In this document: piece by piece, positions 1-8,790 of the stretch | Numbering within the stretch: position 1 is the stretch's first letter | Layout of the letters: each line of letters opens with the position of its first letter | DNA from: Rossellomorea arthrocnemi | Lineage (GTDB): Bacteria > Bacillota > Bacilli > Bacillales > Bacillaceae_B | Assembly (NCBI RefSeq): GCF_904424705.1 | Contig: NZ_CAJGBF010000010.1 | Location: 62,001-126,000, forward strand | Reading direction: 5' to 3' | DNA length: 64,000 nt | Notes under the pieces: generated by a model | Seen by the model: only the letters and a program-made list of their open reading frames with translations | What the model was told of the DNA's origin: nothing | Databases searched by the model: none | Program-made: the position numbers and the translations under genes

Positions 1-45
1 ATAGAAAATCATATAGTGTATAGAAAATTACTAATTAAAATAATA

Positions 46-74
46 TTGACACAATTCAAGCTCTATAGTATGGT
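46..74 (+). promoter_or_regulatory. SigA-type promoter of the bmrCD leader
   Basis: TTGACA at 46-51 and TATGGT at 69-74 are separated by 17 bases. The -35 is perfect and the -10 matches 4 of 6 bases. It lies about 40 bases upstream of the first leader ORF, so the transcript would run through both attenuator-like hairpins before reaching bmrC. Confidence 0.6.
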
Positions 75-114
75 TATTAATGGAATAAAAACAAAAATGA
101 ATGGAGGGTTTGTG

Positions 115-189
115 ATGATGAAAGTGTATATTGTTCAAGGAGCACCGGCGGCTTTTCATATCAATTTCATATCATCACATGACCAGTAA
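115..189 (+). CDS. putative BmrB-type leader peptide, 24 aa
   Basis: A 24-codon ORF starts MMKVYIVQG and ends SHDQ. It has a good ribosome site (GGAGG near 102-107) and lies between a SigA promoter and a strong terminator hairpin at 220-250, upstream of the bmrC/bmrD exporter genes. In B. subtilis, bmrCD is controlled by translation of a small upstream ORF, bmrB, through transcription attenuation, and this arrangement is the same. I did not compare the peptide sequences, so homology to BmrB is inferred from position and architecture only. The alternative antiterminator pairing was not resolved. The peptide is too short for a confident call on coding statistics. Confidence 0.5.
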   Translation: MMKVYIVQGAPAAFHINFISSHDQ

Positions 190-219
190 CTCCTTAACGA
201 TTTTATATGAATCAATGAG

Positions 220-250
220 AGCACAGGTTATGTATATAACCTGTGCTTTT
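220..250 (+). terminator. attenuator/terminator hairpin in bmrCD leader
   Basis: A perfect 12-bp stem pairs 220-231 (AGCACAGGTTAT) with 236-247 (ATAACCTGTGCT) across a GTAT loop and is followed by TTTT. It sits 30 bases after the leader-peptide stop codon and about 265 bases before bmrC, the position expected of a conditional terminator. Confidence 0.75.
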
Positions 251-265
251 GTATGTCCAAAAACA

Positions 266-358
266 AGACGGACGTTCATAAGGCACTAAAGATCAGGTTG
301 GCCAAACCAGGGGCCATGCTGAATCTGACCGCCTTTTGACGTTCGTCTGTTTTATTTT
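266..358 (+). terminator. second, larger hairpin with U-rich tail in bmrCD leader
   Basis: AGACGGACGTT (267-277) pairs, with two G-U wobbles, with GACGTTCGTCT (339-349). The pairing extends inward through AAGGC and GCCTT, and the stem is followed by GTTTTATTTT. The enclosed segment (291-330) can form a further stem (ATCAGGTTGGCC with GGCCATGCTGAATCTGA). It looks like a second terminator or an RNA switch platform. Confidence 0.5.
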
Positions 359-419
359 AGCAAAAGGTGCATCCAAGGTAAGCCTTGATCACATATATAT
401 TCAATTTATTGAGGGGGAA

Positions 420-482
420 ATGATGATGTTAATGGTTCAAATGAAGAAGATGATGTCTGCTGTGGAGACAGAAGGCGGATAG
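420..482 (+). CDS. methionine-rich micro-ORF upstream of bmrC, 20 aa
   Basis: A 20-codon ORF begins MMMLMVQMKK and contains seven methionines. GAGGGGG at 411-417 sits just before its first ATG codons. It ends 32 bases before bmrC. It may be a second translated leader element (translational coupling or ribosome positioning) or a chance ORF in an A-rich leader. No family is recognised. Confidence 0.35.
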   Translation: MMMLMVQMKKMMSAVETEGG

Positions 483-514
483 TAAAGAACGTCAACTTGA
501 GGAGGTAGAGTGGA

Positions 515-2272
515 ATGTTTAGTATTTTTAAGAAATTATCATGGTTTTTTATTGAAAATTGGAAAAGATATACTGTGGCAATCGTGCTTTTAACGATTGT
601 CGGAATCCTTGATGTGATTCCACCAAAACTTGTAGGGAATGCCATCGATGACATTCACCTTGGTGCAATGACCTGGGATGTGGTGGGGAAGTATCTTTGG
701 ATGATTGCAGGGATTGCCCTCATATCGTATGGGATGACGTATGTGTGGATGTATCAACTATTTGGAGGAGCCTTTCTCGTTGAGAGGAAGCTGCGCAGCA
801 GGTTTATGGGACATTTACTAAAGATGACCCCGACATTCTTCGAGAAGAATCGTACAGGAGATTTAATGGCGAGGGCGACGAATGATCTGAAGGCCATCTC
901 AGTTACGGCCGGTTTCGGTGTACTGACCTTGATTGATTCGAGCGTGTTTATGTTAACGATCCTGTTTACGATGGGGTTTCTCATCAGCTGGAAACTGACG
1001 ATAGCAGCTATTTTACCACTGCCGATCATGGCGATCTTAATGAAGATATACGGTGCAAGGATTCATAAGCGATTCACCGAAGCGCAGGATTCATTCGGGC
1101 ACTTGAATGATAAAGTACTTGAGTCTATTGCGGGGGTCCGGGTCATTCGGGCATATGTACAGGAAAGAGCAGATGAGAAGCGGTTCTCAGATATGACAGA
1201 AGATGTGTACAGTAAAAATATTGGTGTGGCCAAGATCGATTCACTTTTTGAACCGACCATTAAAGTCCTGGTCGGGTTAAGCTACTTAATTGGACTGGGT
1301 TACGGCGCATACCTGGTGTTCCATCAGACCATCACGTTGGGAGAACTGGTCTCGTTTAATGTATATCTCGGAATGCTGATCTGGCCGATGTTTGCCATTG
1401 GTGAATTAATCAATGTGATGCAGCGGGGAAATGCGTCTCTTGATCGGGTTCAGGAAACCCTCGATTATGTTCAGGACGTACAGGACAGGGAGAATCCTCA
1501 ATGGATTGATTCGCCTGACCAGATCGGATTTAAGGAAGTGGATTTCAAGTACCCATCCTCACAGGTGCTGAATCTAACCAACATCAATGTGAATATTCAC
1601 CAAGGAGGTACCCTGGGGATTGTAGGGAAGACCGGAAGCGGTAAGACGACTTTCATCAAGCAACTGCTCCGTGAATATCCAGCGGGAAGTGGGTCACTAT
1701 CCATCGGAGGAATACCGATTGGTGATTTGTCCATTCAACAAGTAAGGGACTGGATTGGATACGTGCCCCAGGATCATGTTCTTTTCTCGAGAAGTGTCAG
1801 AGAAAATATCCTTTTTGGGAGACATGATGCAACAGAGGAAGATCTTGAAAGAGCTATTGAACTGGCTGATTTCAAGAAGGATCTCGAAATGTTGCCCGAT
1901 GGGTTGACCACTCTCGTAGGCGAAAAGGGTGTAGCCCTTTCTGGTGGGCAGAAGCAGCGGATTTCGATTGCAAGAGCACTCATCAAGAATCCTGAAATCT
2001 TGATCCTTGATGACTCATTATCGGCTGTTGATGCAAAAACAGAAGCAAAGATCATAGACAATATTCGAACAGAACGTGATGGAAAAACAACGATTATTAC
2101 GACTCATCGTCTCTCAGCGGTCCAGCATGCAGATTGGATCATCGTATTTGAAGATGGGAAAGTGGTAGAAGAAGGAGTCCATGAGAGGCTCCTTGAAAAT
2201 GGTGGCTGGTATAAAGAACAATTCGACCGCCAACAAGTTGAAGATTCCTCACTTGAGGAGGTGGGGGCGTGA
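515..2272 (+). CDS. bmrC: multidrug ABC exporter half-transporter BmrC (YheI)
   Basis: This 585-aa protein fuses an exporter-type membrane domain (six predicted helices, residues ~15-310) to an ABC ATPase. Walker A GKTGSGKTT lies at ~371-379, the signature LSGGQ at 475-479 and Walker B LILDD at ~496-500. Residue 500 is Asp where active subunits carry the catalytic Glu, which is typical of the degenerate-site partner in heterodimeric exporters. GGAGGT at 501-506 supports the ATG at 515. It overlaps bmrD by four bases, so the two are translationally coupled and should form the BmrC-BmrD drug exporter in the cytoplasmic membrane. Expression is probably controlled by the attenuator leader upstream. 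Confidence 0.93.
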   Translation: MFSIFKKLSWFFIENWKRYTVAIVLLTIVGILDVIPPKLVGNAIDDIHLGAMTWDVVGKYLWMIAGIALISYGMTYVWMYQLFGGAFLVERKLRSRFMGHLLKMTPTFFEKNRTGDLMARATNDLKAISVTAGFGVLTLIDSSVFMLTILFTMGFLISWKLTIAAILPLPIMAILMKIYGARIHKRFTEAQDSFGHLNDKVLESIAGVRVIRAYVQERADEKRFSDMTEDVYSKNIGVAKIDSLFEPTIKVLVGLSYLIGLGYGAYLVFHQTITLGELVSFNVYLGMLIWPMFAIGELINVMQRGNASLDRVQETLDYVQDVQDRENPQWIDSPDQIGFKEVDFKYPSSQVLNLTNINVNIHQGGTLGIVGKTGSGKTTFIKQLLREYPAGSGSLSIGGIPIGDLSIQQVRDWIGYVPQDHVLFSRSVRENILFGRHDATEEDLERAIELADFKKDLEMLPDGLTTLVGEKGVALSGGQKQRISIARALIKNPEILILDDSLSAVDAKTEAKIIDNIRTERDGKTTIITTHRLSAVQHADWIIVFEDGKVVEEGVHERLLENGGWYKEQFDRQQVEDSSLEEVGA

Positions 2273-4287
2273 AAGTCGGAAGAAAACTAACCGAATATGC
2301 CCTAATATATAAAAAAATCATTATAGCTGCCCTCCTGATGCTCAGTGTGTCAGTAGCTGCAGAGCTTGCAGGACCGTTCATTGCCAAAAAAATGATCGAT
2401 GACCATATTCTCGGGATCGAATCTACTTGGTATGAAACAGTGGAGGGGAAAGAAGCGGTACCCTTTGAAGGGAAGTGGTATAAGCGTGATCAATACTTCA
2501 ATGAAGGAGAGAAAAAAGGAGAAGACATCCGCATCCTTCAGGTTGGGAGAGCGTTTTATTTCGTTCCCGGACCCGTTTCCTTTGATGGGGAACGATCTGT
2601 CTCATCCGGGGAAATGACCATCAAAAAAGGGGATGAGTCGGCAACCTATCCCGCTGAAAAGTTAACAGGGGAGGAGCTTCTGCGATTTTATAATCCGGAA
2701 ATTCCAAGGATCATTCGATTGATTGCCATTTATTTCGGCTTGCTTGTCGTCGCGGCCTTTTTCCAATACGGCCAGCGCTTCTATCTTCAGAAGGCAGCAA
2801 ACCGGGTCATTCAAAAGATGCGTAATGACGTGTTTCAACACATTCAGAAGCTGCCTATCCGCTACTTTGATAATCTGCCTGCGGGAAAGGTCGTCGCCAG
2901 GATCACAAACGACACGGAAGCAATCCGGGATCTGTATGTAACCGTACTATCGACATTCTTCTCCAGTACGATTTATATTATCGGTATTTATATTGCACTC
3001 TTTATACTTGATGCAAAATTAGCGGCCATCTGTTTGATCCTTATACCGATCCTGGTTGTTTGGACGTTCCTGTATAGGATTTATGCGTCAAAATACAATC
3101 ACATCATCAGATCGAAAGTGAGTGATATCAATGCCATGATCAATGAATCCATTCAGGGCATGAATATCATTCAGGCTTTCAGCAGAGAGAAGAAAACGAA
3201 CGCAGAGTTTGAGGACTTAAACGAAACACACTTCAAGTATCAAAATAAACTATTAAGCTTAAATTCAATGACTTCACATAACCTTGTGGGTGTATTAAGA
3301 AATATCACCTTTGTTGCATTCATATGGTATTTTGGAGGAGCATCAATCGGAGTGGGATCGGTGGTTACGCTTGGCGTCCTTTATGCCTTTGTCGATTACA
3401 TCAATCGTTTGTTCCAACCGGTGACAGGGATCGTGAACCAGCTTGCCAACCTTGAACAGGCACTTGTAGCGGGAGAACGGGTTTTCCGACTGCTAGAAGA
3501 GGACGGGACACAGGTGGAAGATGAGAAAATGAACAGGTATGAAGGAAATGTCAGCTTTGAGCATGTATTCTTTGGATATAAGGAAAATGAGTATGTGTTA
3601 AAAGATATTACGTTTACGGCAAACAAAGGGGAAACCGTTGCCTTGGTGGGACACACAGGTTCAGGAAAAAGTTCGATCATGAATCTGCTATTCCGATTTT
3701 ACGATAGCAATGAAGGGAAAATCCGAATTGACGGGAAAGACATTGTCGACATTCCTTATCAGACGATTCGTGAGCATATGGGGATTGTCTTACAGGATCC
3801 TTACTTGTTCACGGGAACCATTGCCTCAAACGTCAGTCTTGATGACCCAAGGATCTCGGGGGAACAGGTGGAGGCGGCACTCAACGCCGTAGGAGCAGAG
3901 AAAGTGTTCAAAAATCTGGAGAATGGGTATGATGAACCGGTGATAGAGAAAGGAAGCACCCTTTCATCCGGTCAACGTCAACTGATTTCCTTTGCACGGG
4001 CACTTGCCTTCAATCCAGCAATTCTGATCCTTGATGAAGCGACGTCGAGCATTGATACAGAAACCGAAGCCATTATTCAGGAAGCGATGGAAGTCCTGAA
4101 AAAAGGCAGAACGACCTTTATCATCGCTCATCGGTTATCTACAATCAAGGATGCCGATCAAATTCTTGTATTAGACCGAGGGGAAATTGTGGAACGGGGT
4201 AATCATGAAGAATTGATGAAGAAATTGGGACGATATTATCAAATGTATCAGATCCAGCAAGGGTCAAAAGATGATTTGGCAGGATAG
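2269..4287 (+). CDS. bmrD: multidrug ABC exporter half-transporter BmrD (YheH)
   Basis: This 672-aa partner of BmrC starts at a GTG (GTGA overlap with the bmrC stop), preceded by GAGGAGGTGGGGG. An insertion of about 100 residues (~38-140) between the first two membrane helices is the extracellular domain characteristic of BmrD. The ATPase has Walker A GHTGSGKSS at ~461, a variant signature LSSGQ at 565-569 and Walker B LILDE with the catalytic Glu at ~590. This is therefore the catalytically competent half of the heterodimer. A terminator follows immediately. Confidence 0.93.
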   Translation: MKVGRKLTEYALIYKKIIIAALLMLSVSVAAELAGPFIAKKMIDDHILGIESTWYETVEGKEAVPFEGKWYKRDQYFNEGEKKGEDIRILQVGRAFYFVPGPVSFDGERSVSSGEMTIKKGDESATYPAEKLTGEELLRFYNPEIPRIIRLIAIYFGLLVVAAFFQYGQRFYLQKAANRVIQKMRNDVFQHIQKLPIRYFDNLPAGKVVARITNDTEAIRDLYVTVLSTFFSSTIYIIGIYIALFILDAKLAAICLILIPILVVWTFLYRIYASKYNHIIRSKVSDINAMINESIQGMNIIQAFSREKKTNAEFEDLNETHFKYQNKLLSLNSMTSHNLVGVLRNITFVAFIWYFGGASIGVGSVVTLGVLYAFVDYINRLFQPVTGIVNQLANLEQALVAGERVFRLLEEDGTQVEDEKMNRYEGNVSFEHVFFGYKENEYVLKDITFTANKGETVALVGHTGSGKSSIMNLLFRFYDSNEGKIRIDGKDIVDIPYQTIREHMGIVLQDPYLFTGTIASNVSLDDPRISGEQVEAALNAVGAEKVFKNLENGYDEPVIEKGSTLSSGQRQLISFARALAFNPAILILDEATSSIDTETEAIIQEAMEVLKKGRTTFIIAHRLSTIKDADQILVLDRGEIVERGNHEELMKKLGRYYQMYQIQQGSKDDLAG

Positions 4288-4296
4288 AAGAGGGAG

Positions 4297-4328
4297 AGCA
4301 TCTGACGAGGGTAGTCGGATGCTTTTTC
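4297..4328 (+). terminator. terminator after bmrCD
   Basis: AGCATCTGAC (4297-4306) pairs with GTCGGATGCT (4314-4323), with one wobble, and is followed by TTTTTCTTTTT. It ends the bmrCD transcript. Confidence 0.8.
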
Positions 4329-4531
4329 TTTTTGTACGATTTATGTTGGTTTTGAAAATAAAAGGAAAAGTTGAAAATATCCTGCGGATCTGAGGGTGAC
4401 CATAAGAGTGAAAATACAATTTCCTGTTAAGAAAACAGGACTTTCGTGGGATTTTGTCGTTTTAAATCGAATTTCTTCCCATATCAATGTATAATTTAAT
4501 TGATAAAAAAGTTTCATAAAGGGAGGATCCT

Positions 4532-4912
4532 ATGATGGGGTGGGTAATCGCCATTTTATTTGGGACAGCAGTTGTGCTGCTCATTTTATCGTTTATTAAA
4601 ACGACACAAACCAACTCAAAGGTAGAGCAACAGATAGAGCATGTATCAATTTCTGTGTTGAATGAAGTGCATGAACTGGAGAAGCAGCTACGGAATATTC
4701 AATTGGACGCAGAAATAACAGCTCAGCAGGCAGGGGCTGCGCCAGCTGCATCCGAGGAGCGCGATCTGCTGCGTGAGATGCTTGATTTGTATAAAAGAGG
4801 CTATTCCATTGAAAGCATAGCAGGAAAAACAAAGCTCAAGCCTAATGAAGTAGAGCTTATGCTTGCGCCGTTTATGGCTCAGAAGAACGAAAGGGGCTTA
4901 GTGGCACAATGA
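4532..4912 (+). CDS. SwrB/DUF6115-like membrane protein
   Basis: This 126-aa protein has one N-terminal membrane helix (residues ~3-22), a probable coiled coil (~28-60), an Ala-rich linker, and a C-terminal segment (~84-115) resembling a helix-turn-helix with the pattern GYSIESIAxKxxLKPNEVELM. This architecture resembles the SwrB/YlxL group, but the gene is not in a motility operon, so the family call is tentative. GGAGG lies just upstream of tandem ATGs. It overlaps the next ORF by ATGA (4909-4912), so the two are co-translated. A consensus TATAAT at 4490-4495 is a plausible -10 for this two-gene unit. Confidence 0.6.
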   Translation: MMGWVIAILFGTAVVLLILSFIKTTQTNSKVEQQIEHVSISVLNEVHELEKQLRNIQLDAEITAQQAGAAPAASEERDLLREMLDLYKRGYSIESIAGKTKLKPNEVELMLAPFMAQKNERGLVAQ

Positions 4913-5403
4913 CAGTGACATCGAATTCATTGCGGAGCTTTGCTGCAGGGATCTTCATTGCCACCTCTCTGATTGGGGCGGTGTATCTTTTTGGCCCTTC
5001 TGAAGCAAAGAGTACCGGGAAAGAAGAACCGGCAAAAGTTGAAAAGGTGTCTGAGGACGAGATGGTGAAGAAGCTGACCTCAAAAGGCTATGTCATACAT
5101 ACGGAAGATCAGTGGAACAAGCAGCTTAGTGCTATGAACGAAAAGCAGGATGAGAAAGCAACGGACAAAAAAGAAGAAAACACCGACGGCAAGGTGATTT
5201 ACAAAACGATGCTCACCGTTTCATCAGGGATGACAAGCATCGACGTCGGGAATGCCCTGGAGAAAGCCAATATCATCAATAGTGGTTTGGACTTTTACAA
5301 AGAAGTTGAAAAACGGGGGCTGGAGAATGATTTACGCCCTGGTACTTTTGAAGTCGAAAGTGGCATGAGCACCGACGAAATCATTTCTACCATTTTTAAA
5401 TAA
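4909..5403 (+). CDS. membrane-anchored MltG/YceG-like N-terminal module protein
   Basis: This 164-aa protein has one membrane segment (~10-30) and a charged Lys/Glu-rich linker. Its C-terminal domain (~100-164) follows the pattern of the LysM-like module preceding the catalytic domain of endolytic transglycosylase MltG: SGMTSIDVGNALEKANII, a central Phe-Tyr-Lys, then LRPGTFEVESGMSTDEII. The catalytic domain is absent. The protein probably sits outside the membrane and may bind peptidoglycan, which is an inference. It overlaps the preceding gene by four bases and ends before a bidirectional terminator. Confidence 0.7.
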   Translation: MTVTSNSLRSFAAGIFIATSLIGAVYLFGPSEAKSTGKEEPAKVEKVSEDEMVKKLTSKGYVIHTEDQWNKQLSAMNEKQDEKATDKKEENTDGKVIYKTMLTVSSGMTSIDVGNALEKANIINSGLDFYKEVEKRGLENDLRPGTFEVESGMSTDEIISTIFK

Positions 5404-5407
5404 TATG

Positions 5408-5440
5408 AAAACGGGACTATTATCTGTCCCGTTTTTCTTT
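5408..5440. terminator. bidirectional terminator
   Basis: AAAACGGGAC (5408-5417) and GTCCCGTTTT (5426-5435) form a perfect stem, with T-rich flanks on the + side and A-rich bases on the other. It separates the converging MltG-like gene and yheG. Confidence 0.8.
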
Positions 5441-5452
5441 TTGTTAACATAT

Positions 5453-6061
5453 TCAATAACAGATTCCCACCCGGCATCTGTTATAGGAGTCATCTGACAA
5501 TTGTTGAAATATGAAATCCCCTGTGTCATATGTGGAGATGCTTTTTCCACCTTCGGGAAGAACGTCTCTCTCAGTTCTATAATTCCCAAGTCTCTCTCCA
5601 TCTGGCAAATAGGTAGGACATACGACGGTCCAATCCATTCCTGATGCCTGCAGCATTAAAAAGGCTCGTAAATGGTCTTCAGCAGCTGTCGTGCTCCTTC
5701 GTTTCGATTCATTAGACTGGAAGCGGTAGAGTCTTGAATCTTTCCTGGCCTGGAGGATGCCCGCCGTCCCACATGTGATGATTCGTTTCACACCATGACT
5801 TCTCATCGCTTTTAACAGGATTGGCATACTTCTTGAGAGGACGTCATTTTTATCTGTATTTAGGCAGCTGATCACAGCGTCAGTGCCCTGGACGGTTTTC
5901 ATCACATCTTCTTCGTTCATCACATCCCCGACAATCTCCGTACCGGAGGCGGCTTGGCCATTTCCTCTCCGCACCAACCGGTTGACTTCCATTTCTGACA
6001 TAGTTCGCTGAAATACGACGGAGCCGACTCGACCAGTGCTTCCAAATAAAGCAATTTTCAT
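5453..6061 (-). CDS. yheG: NAD(P)-binding Rossmann oxidoreductase YheG
   Basis: This NAD(P)H-binding protein of the atypical short-chain dehydrogenase (NmrA/YwnB) type starts MKIALFGSTGRVG, carrying the GxxGxxG dinucleotide loop. GSVVFQRTM, VISCLNTD and the later TVVCPTYL strand fit the Rossmann core. The ORF can be read from an ATG at 6067, but GGAGG is only two bases from that codon and eight from the ATG at 6061, so 6061 is preferred (202 aa). Substrate is unknown. It is monocistronic and converges on the MltG-like gene. Confidence 0.75.
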   Translation of the reverse strand: MKIALFGSTGRVGSVVFQRTMSEMEVNRLVRRGNGQAASGTEIVGDVMNEEDVMKTVQGTDAVISCLNTDKNDVLSRSMPILLKAMRSHGVKRIITCGTAGILQARKDSRLYRFQSNESKRRSTTAAEDHLRAFLMLQASGMDWTVVCPTYLPDGERLGNYRTERDVLPEGGKSISTYDTGDFIFQQLSDDSYNRCRVGICY

Positions 6062-6187
6062 CTTCATAACCTCCGTTTCTTTATAAAAAATAGTGTATCT
6101 TATAATCGGAAATTTTTACATGAATGTGTGTTCAAGGATACATACTAAAAGGTGTGAAGAAAAACATCTCGATATGAAACTTTATTG

Positions 6188-6216
6188 TTGACTTATTTCC
6201 GGTATCGTTTTATGAT
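6188..6216 (+). promoter_or_regulatory. SigA promoter of tcyABC
   Basis: TTGACT (6188-6193), 17 bases, TATGAT (6211-6216); five of six matches at each box. It lies about 50 bases upstream of the lipoprotein gene. Confidence 0.65.
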
Positions 6217-6264
6217 GACATTCGTAACAGATTTAAATCCGATAAGAATAGTGGGGGTTTTACG

Positions 6265-7080
6265 ATGAAGAAGTGGAAATTATCCATCATAATGTTAATC
6301 ACCTTATCCATGGTATTAGCTGCATGTGGTCAATCTAAAGATAAAGAAGAATCAAATGGTGATTCGAAAAAGACATCCCTTTACGATCAGGTAAAGGAAG
6401 ATGGGGAATTACTAGTAGGGACGGAAGGTACATATCCTCCTTTCACATTTCATGATGAATCGGGTAAACTGACCGGATTTGACGTGGAAATCGCCCGTGA
6501 AGTAGCCAAACGTCTTGGTGTTGAGGCAAAATTCCAGGAAACTCAATGGGATGCTATGTTTGAAGGGTTGAATTCCAAGCGTTTTGATATGATTGCAAAC
6601 CAGGTGGGGATTCGTGAAGACCGCCAGAAGAAATATGACTTCTCTAAACCATATATCGAATCAAGTGCCGTAGTGGTTGTATCAAAAGACAACAAGGATG
6701 TTAATTCATTTGAAGATATTAAAGGACTGACTTCAGCTCAATCCCTGACAAGTAACTACCGTGATATTGCTGAAAAGAACGGTGCGAAAATCCAAGGGGT
6801 GGAAGGTCTTGCCCAGTCCGTTCAACTTCTGGAACAGGGCAGAGTGGACGTGACAGTGAACGATAAGATTTCAATCCTTGACTACTTAAAGAAACAGCCG
6901 AACGCAAACATCAAAATTGCGGCTGAAGCTGAAGATGCTGGTCAAAGTGGCCTGATGTTCCGTAAAGGGAATGACAAATTGGTTGAAGAAGTAAATAAAG
7001 CGCTGGAGGAAATGATGGAAGACGGTACGTACAAAGAGATCTCTGATAAGTGGTTCGGAGAAGATGTATCTCCTAAGTAG
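6265..7080 (+). CDS. tcyA: amino-acid (probably L-cystine) ABC transporter substrate-binding lipoprotein
   Basis: This 271-aa protein has a lipoprotein signal (LAAC, lipidated Cys21) followed by a family 3 periplasmic-binding-protein fold: [48 protein letters not shown] and a C-terminal [14 protein letters not shown]. Length and best-remembered similarity point to TcyA (YckK), the cystine receptor of B. subtilis, but specificity cannot be read from sequence and a related polar amino acid is possible. GTGGGGG lies upstream of the start. The 3' end overlaps the permease ORF by 17 bases. Confidence 0.82.
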   Translation: MKKWKLSIIMLITLSMVLAACGQSKDKEESNGDSKKTSLYDQVKEDGELLVGTEGTYPPFTFHDESGKLTGFDVEIAREVAKRLGVEAKFQETQWDAMFEGLNSKRFDMIANQVGIREDRQKKYDFSKPYIESSAVVVVSKDNKDVNSFEDIKGLTSAQSLTSNYRDIAEKNGAKIQGVEGLAQSVQLLEQGRVDVTVNDKISILDYLKKQPNANIKIAAEAEDAGQSGLMFRKGNDKLVEEVNKALEEMMEDGTYKEISDKWFGEDVSPK

Positions 7081-7768
7081 TATTTACCAGGATCCTCAAG
7101 CAATGATTGATATTCTACAAAGCTCCCTGCTTCCGATGATAAAGGGAGCTTTGTATTATTCTATCCCTCTAGCGCTTATATCATTTGTTTTGGGAATGAT
7201 CCTGGCTGTTTTGACGGCACTCGCAAGATTATCAAGTATCAGTGTATTAAGAGGAATCGCAAGAGTGTACGTGTCCGCCATCCGTGGTACGCCATTGTTA
7301 GTGCAATTATTCATTATATTTTACGGGATGCCTTCAACAGGTATAGAATGGCTCAAGTTTGACCCGTTCCCCGCTGCTGTCATCGCCTTTTCATTAAATA
7401 AAGGTGCTTACTCATCAGAAATCGTCCGAGCAGCGATCCAATCGATTCCGAAAGGACAATGGGAAGCAGGATATTCGATCGGAATGACCTATTCACAGGC
7501 ATTAAAAAGGATCATCCTGCCACAAGCGACGAGAGTATCGATTCCACCATTATCAAACTCATTCATTAGTCTGGTGAAGGATACGTCACTTGCTTCATTG
7601 ATCCTTGTAACGGAAATGTTCAGAAAAGCCCAGGAGATTGCTGCGACTAACTATGAATTCCTGCTCATGTACATGGAAGCAGCCCTGCTTTACTGGATCA
7701 TCTGCTTTATTTTATCCATCATACAAGGGCGCATCGAGAATCGGCTGGACCGTTATATTGCCAAGTAA
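7064..7768 (+). CDS. tcyB: amino-acid ABC transporter permease TcyB
   Basis: This 234-aa inner-membrane permease of the HisM/GlnP type has about five helices. The ATPase-docking EAA loop is visible as [20 protein letters not shown] at ~144-163. Starting at 7064, inside the tcyA 3' end, gives 234 aa, the length I recall for B. subtilis TcyB, and CGGAG lies just before it. An internal ATG at 7103 (221 aa) has a weaker ribosome site. It should form the membrane channel for the TcyA receptor and TcyC ATPase. Confidence 0.83.
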   Translation: MYLLSSIYQDPQAMIDILQSSLLPMIKGALYYSIPLALISFVLGMILAVLTALARLSSISVLRGIARVYVSAIRGTPLLVQLFIIFYGMPSTGIEWLKFDPFPAAVIAFSLNKGAYSSEIVRAAIQSIPKGQWEAGYSIGMTYSQALKRIILPQATRVSIPPLSNSFISLVKDTSLASLILVTEMFRKAQEIAATNYEFLLMYMEAALLYWIICFILSIIQGRIENRLDRYIAK

Positions 7769-7786
7769 TTTTAAAGGAGATTGAAT

Positions 7787-8521
7787 ATGATTTCCATCAA
7801 AGGATTAACGAAACGATTTGATCAGCTAGAAGTATTAAAGGGAATGAATGTAGAGGTCGATAAAGGACAGGTCATCGTCCTGATCGGTCCCTCAGGCTCT
7901 GGGAAGACGACCTTCCTGCGGTGTTTAAATGCCCTTGAAATCCCGAATGACGGGACCGTATCCATAGAAGGGTCGGCAATTAACTTTAACAAAAAAGTAT
8001 CAAAGCAGGAGCTCCTTCAGCTAAGAAGAAAAACGGGGATGGTATTTCAAAATTATAATCTCTTTCCCCATATGACAGCACTTGAAAACGTAATGGAAGG
8101 TCCTACTGTGGTGCAAAAACGCAACAAGTCGAAAACAAGGGAGGAAGCCATCCGATTACTTGAAAAAGTAGGCCTTGGTGATAAGGTGGATTACTATCCA
8201 TTCCAGCTGTCAGGAGGACAGCAACAGAGGGTTGGAATTGCAAGAGCCCTGGCAATAGAACCCCAAGTGATGCTCTTCGATGAGCCAACCTCTGCCCTTG
8301 ATCCTGAATTGGTGGGGGAAGTCCTGAAGGTAATGAAAGACCTTGCTGAAGAAGGTATGACGATGGTTGTCGTGACCCACGAAATGAGATTTGCGAAAGA
8401 GGCGGCTGATAAAGTCATCTTTATGGATGGCGGTTATATTGTTGAAGAAGGCTCACCTCAGGAAGTGTTTGAAAATCCTAAAAATGAACGTACGAAGCAA
8501 TTTTTAAATTTAATTCAATAG
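7787..8521 (+). CDS. tcyC: amino-acid ABC transporter ATPase TcyC
   Basis: This 244-aa ATPase energises the TcyAB importer. It has Walker [11 protein letters not shown]-loop [11 protein letters not shown], signature LSGGQQQR, Walker B VMLFDEP and switch VVTHEM. A TTG at 7781 could start the frame, but GGAG (7776-7779) is one base from it and seven from the ATG at 7787, so 7787 is chosen. It follows tcyB in the same operon and is closed by a terminator at 8533-8567. Confidence 0.88.
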   Translation: MISIKGLTKRFDQLEVLKGMNVEVDKGQVIVLIGPSGSGKTTFLRCLNALEIPNDGTVSIEGSAINFNKKVSKQELLQLRRKTGMVFQNYNLFPHMTALENVMEGPTVVQKRNKSKTREEAIRLLEKVGLGDKVDYYPFQLSGGQQQRVGIARALAIEPQVMLFDEPTSALDPELVGEVLKVMKDLAEEGMTMVVVTHEMRFAKEAADKVIFMDGGYIVEEGSPQEVFENPKNERTKQFLNLIQ

Positions 8522-8532
8522 CGTTACCAAAA

Positions 8533-8567
8533 AGATGGATGAGGATGATACTCATTCATCTTTTTTT
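8533..8567 (+). terminator. terminator of tcyABC
   Basis: AGATGGATGAG (8533-8543) pairs with CTCATTCATCT (8551-8561), one G-T wobble, and is followed by seven T. Confidence 0.85.
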
Positions 8568-8790
8568 GTATTCTTTAAGGCTGGTTGATGATACTAATTA
8601 TTGGAGCTCACAATTTAACACAGGCTTAGGTGAAGGAGCCATTAAATCAACCCAAAAACCAACATTCCCCAAAATACTCATTTTGTACGAATAATCCGGG
8701 AAGTTCCTAATAAACTTTTCAGAAAAAGGTTAGATAGAACGAATTAGTGGAAATATGGTAGTAGTTAGATTATTACAGGGAGGAATGAGA

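Noticed and set aside
5332-5601. Minus-strand 89-aa ORF overlapping the end of the MltG-like gene and yheG
   Set aside because: It overlaps yheG in another frame and crosses the bidirectional terminator; no ribosome site.
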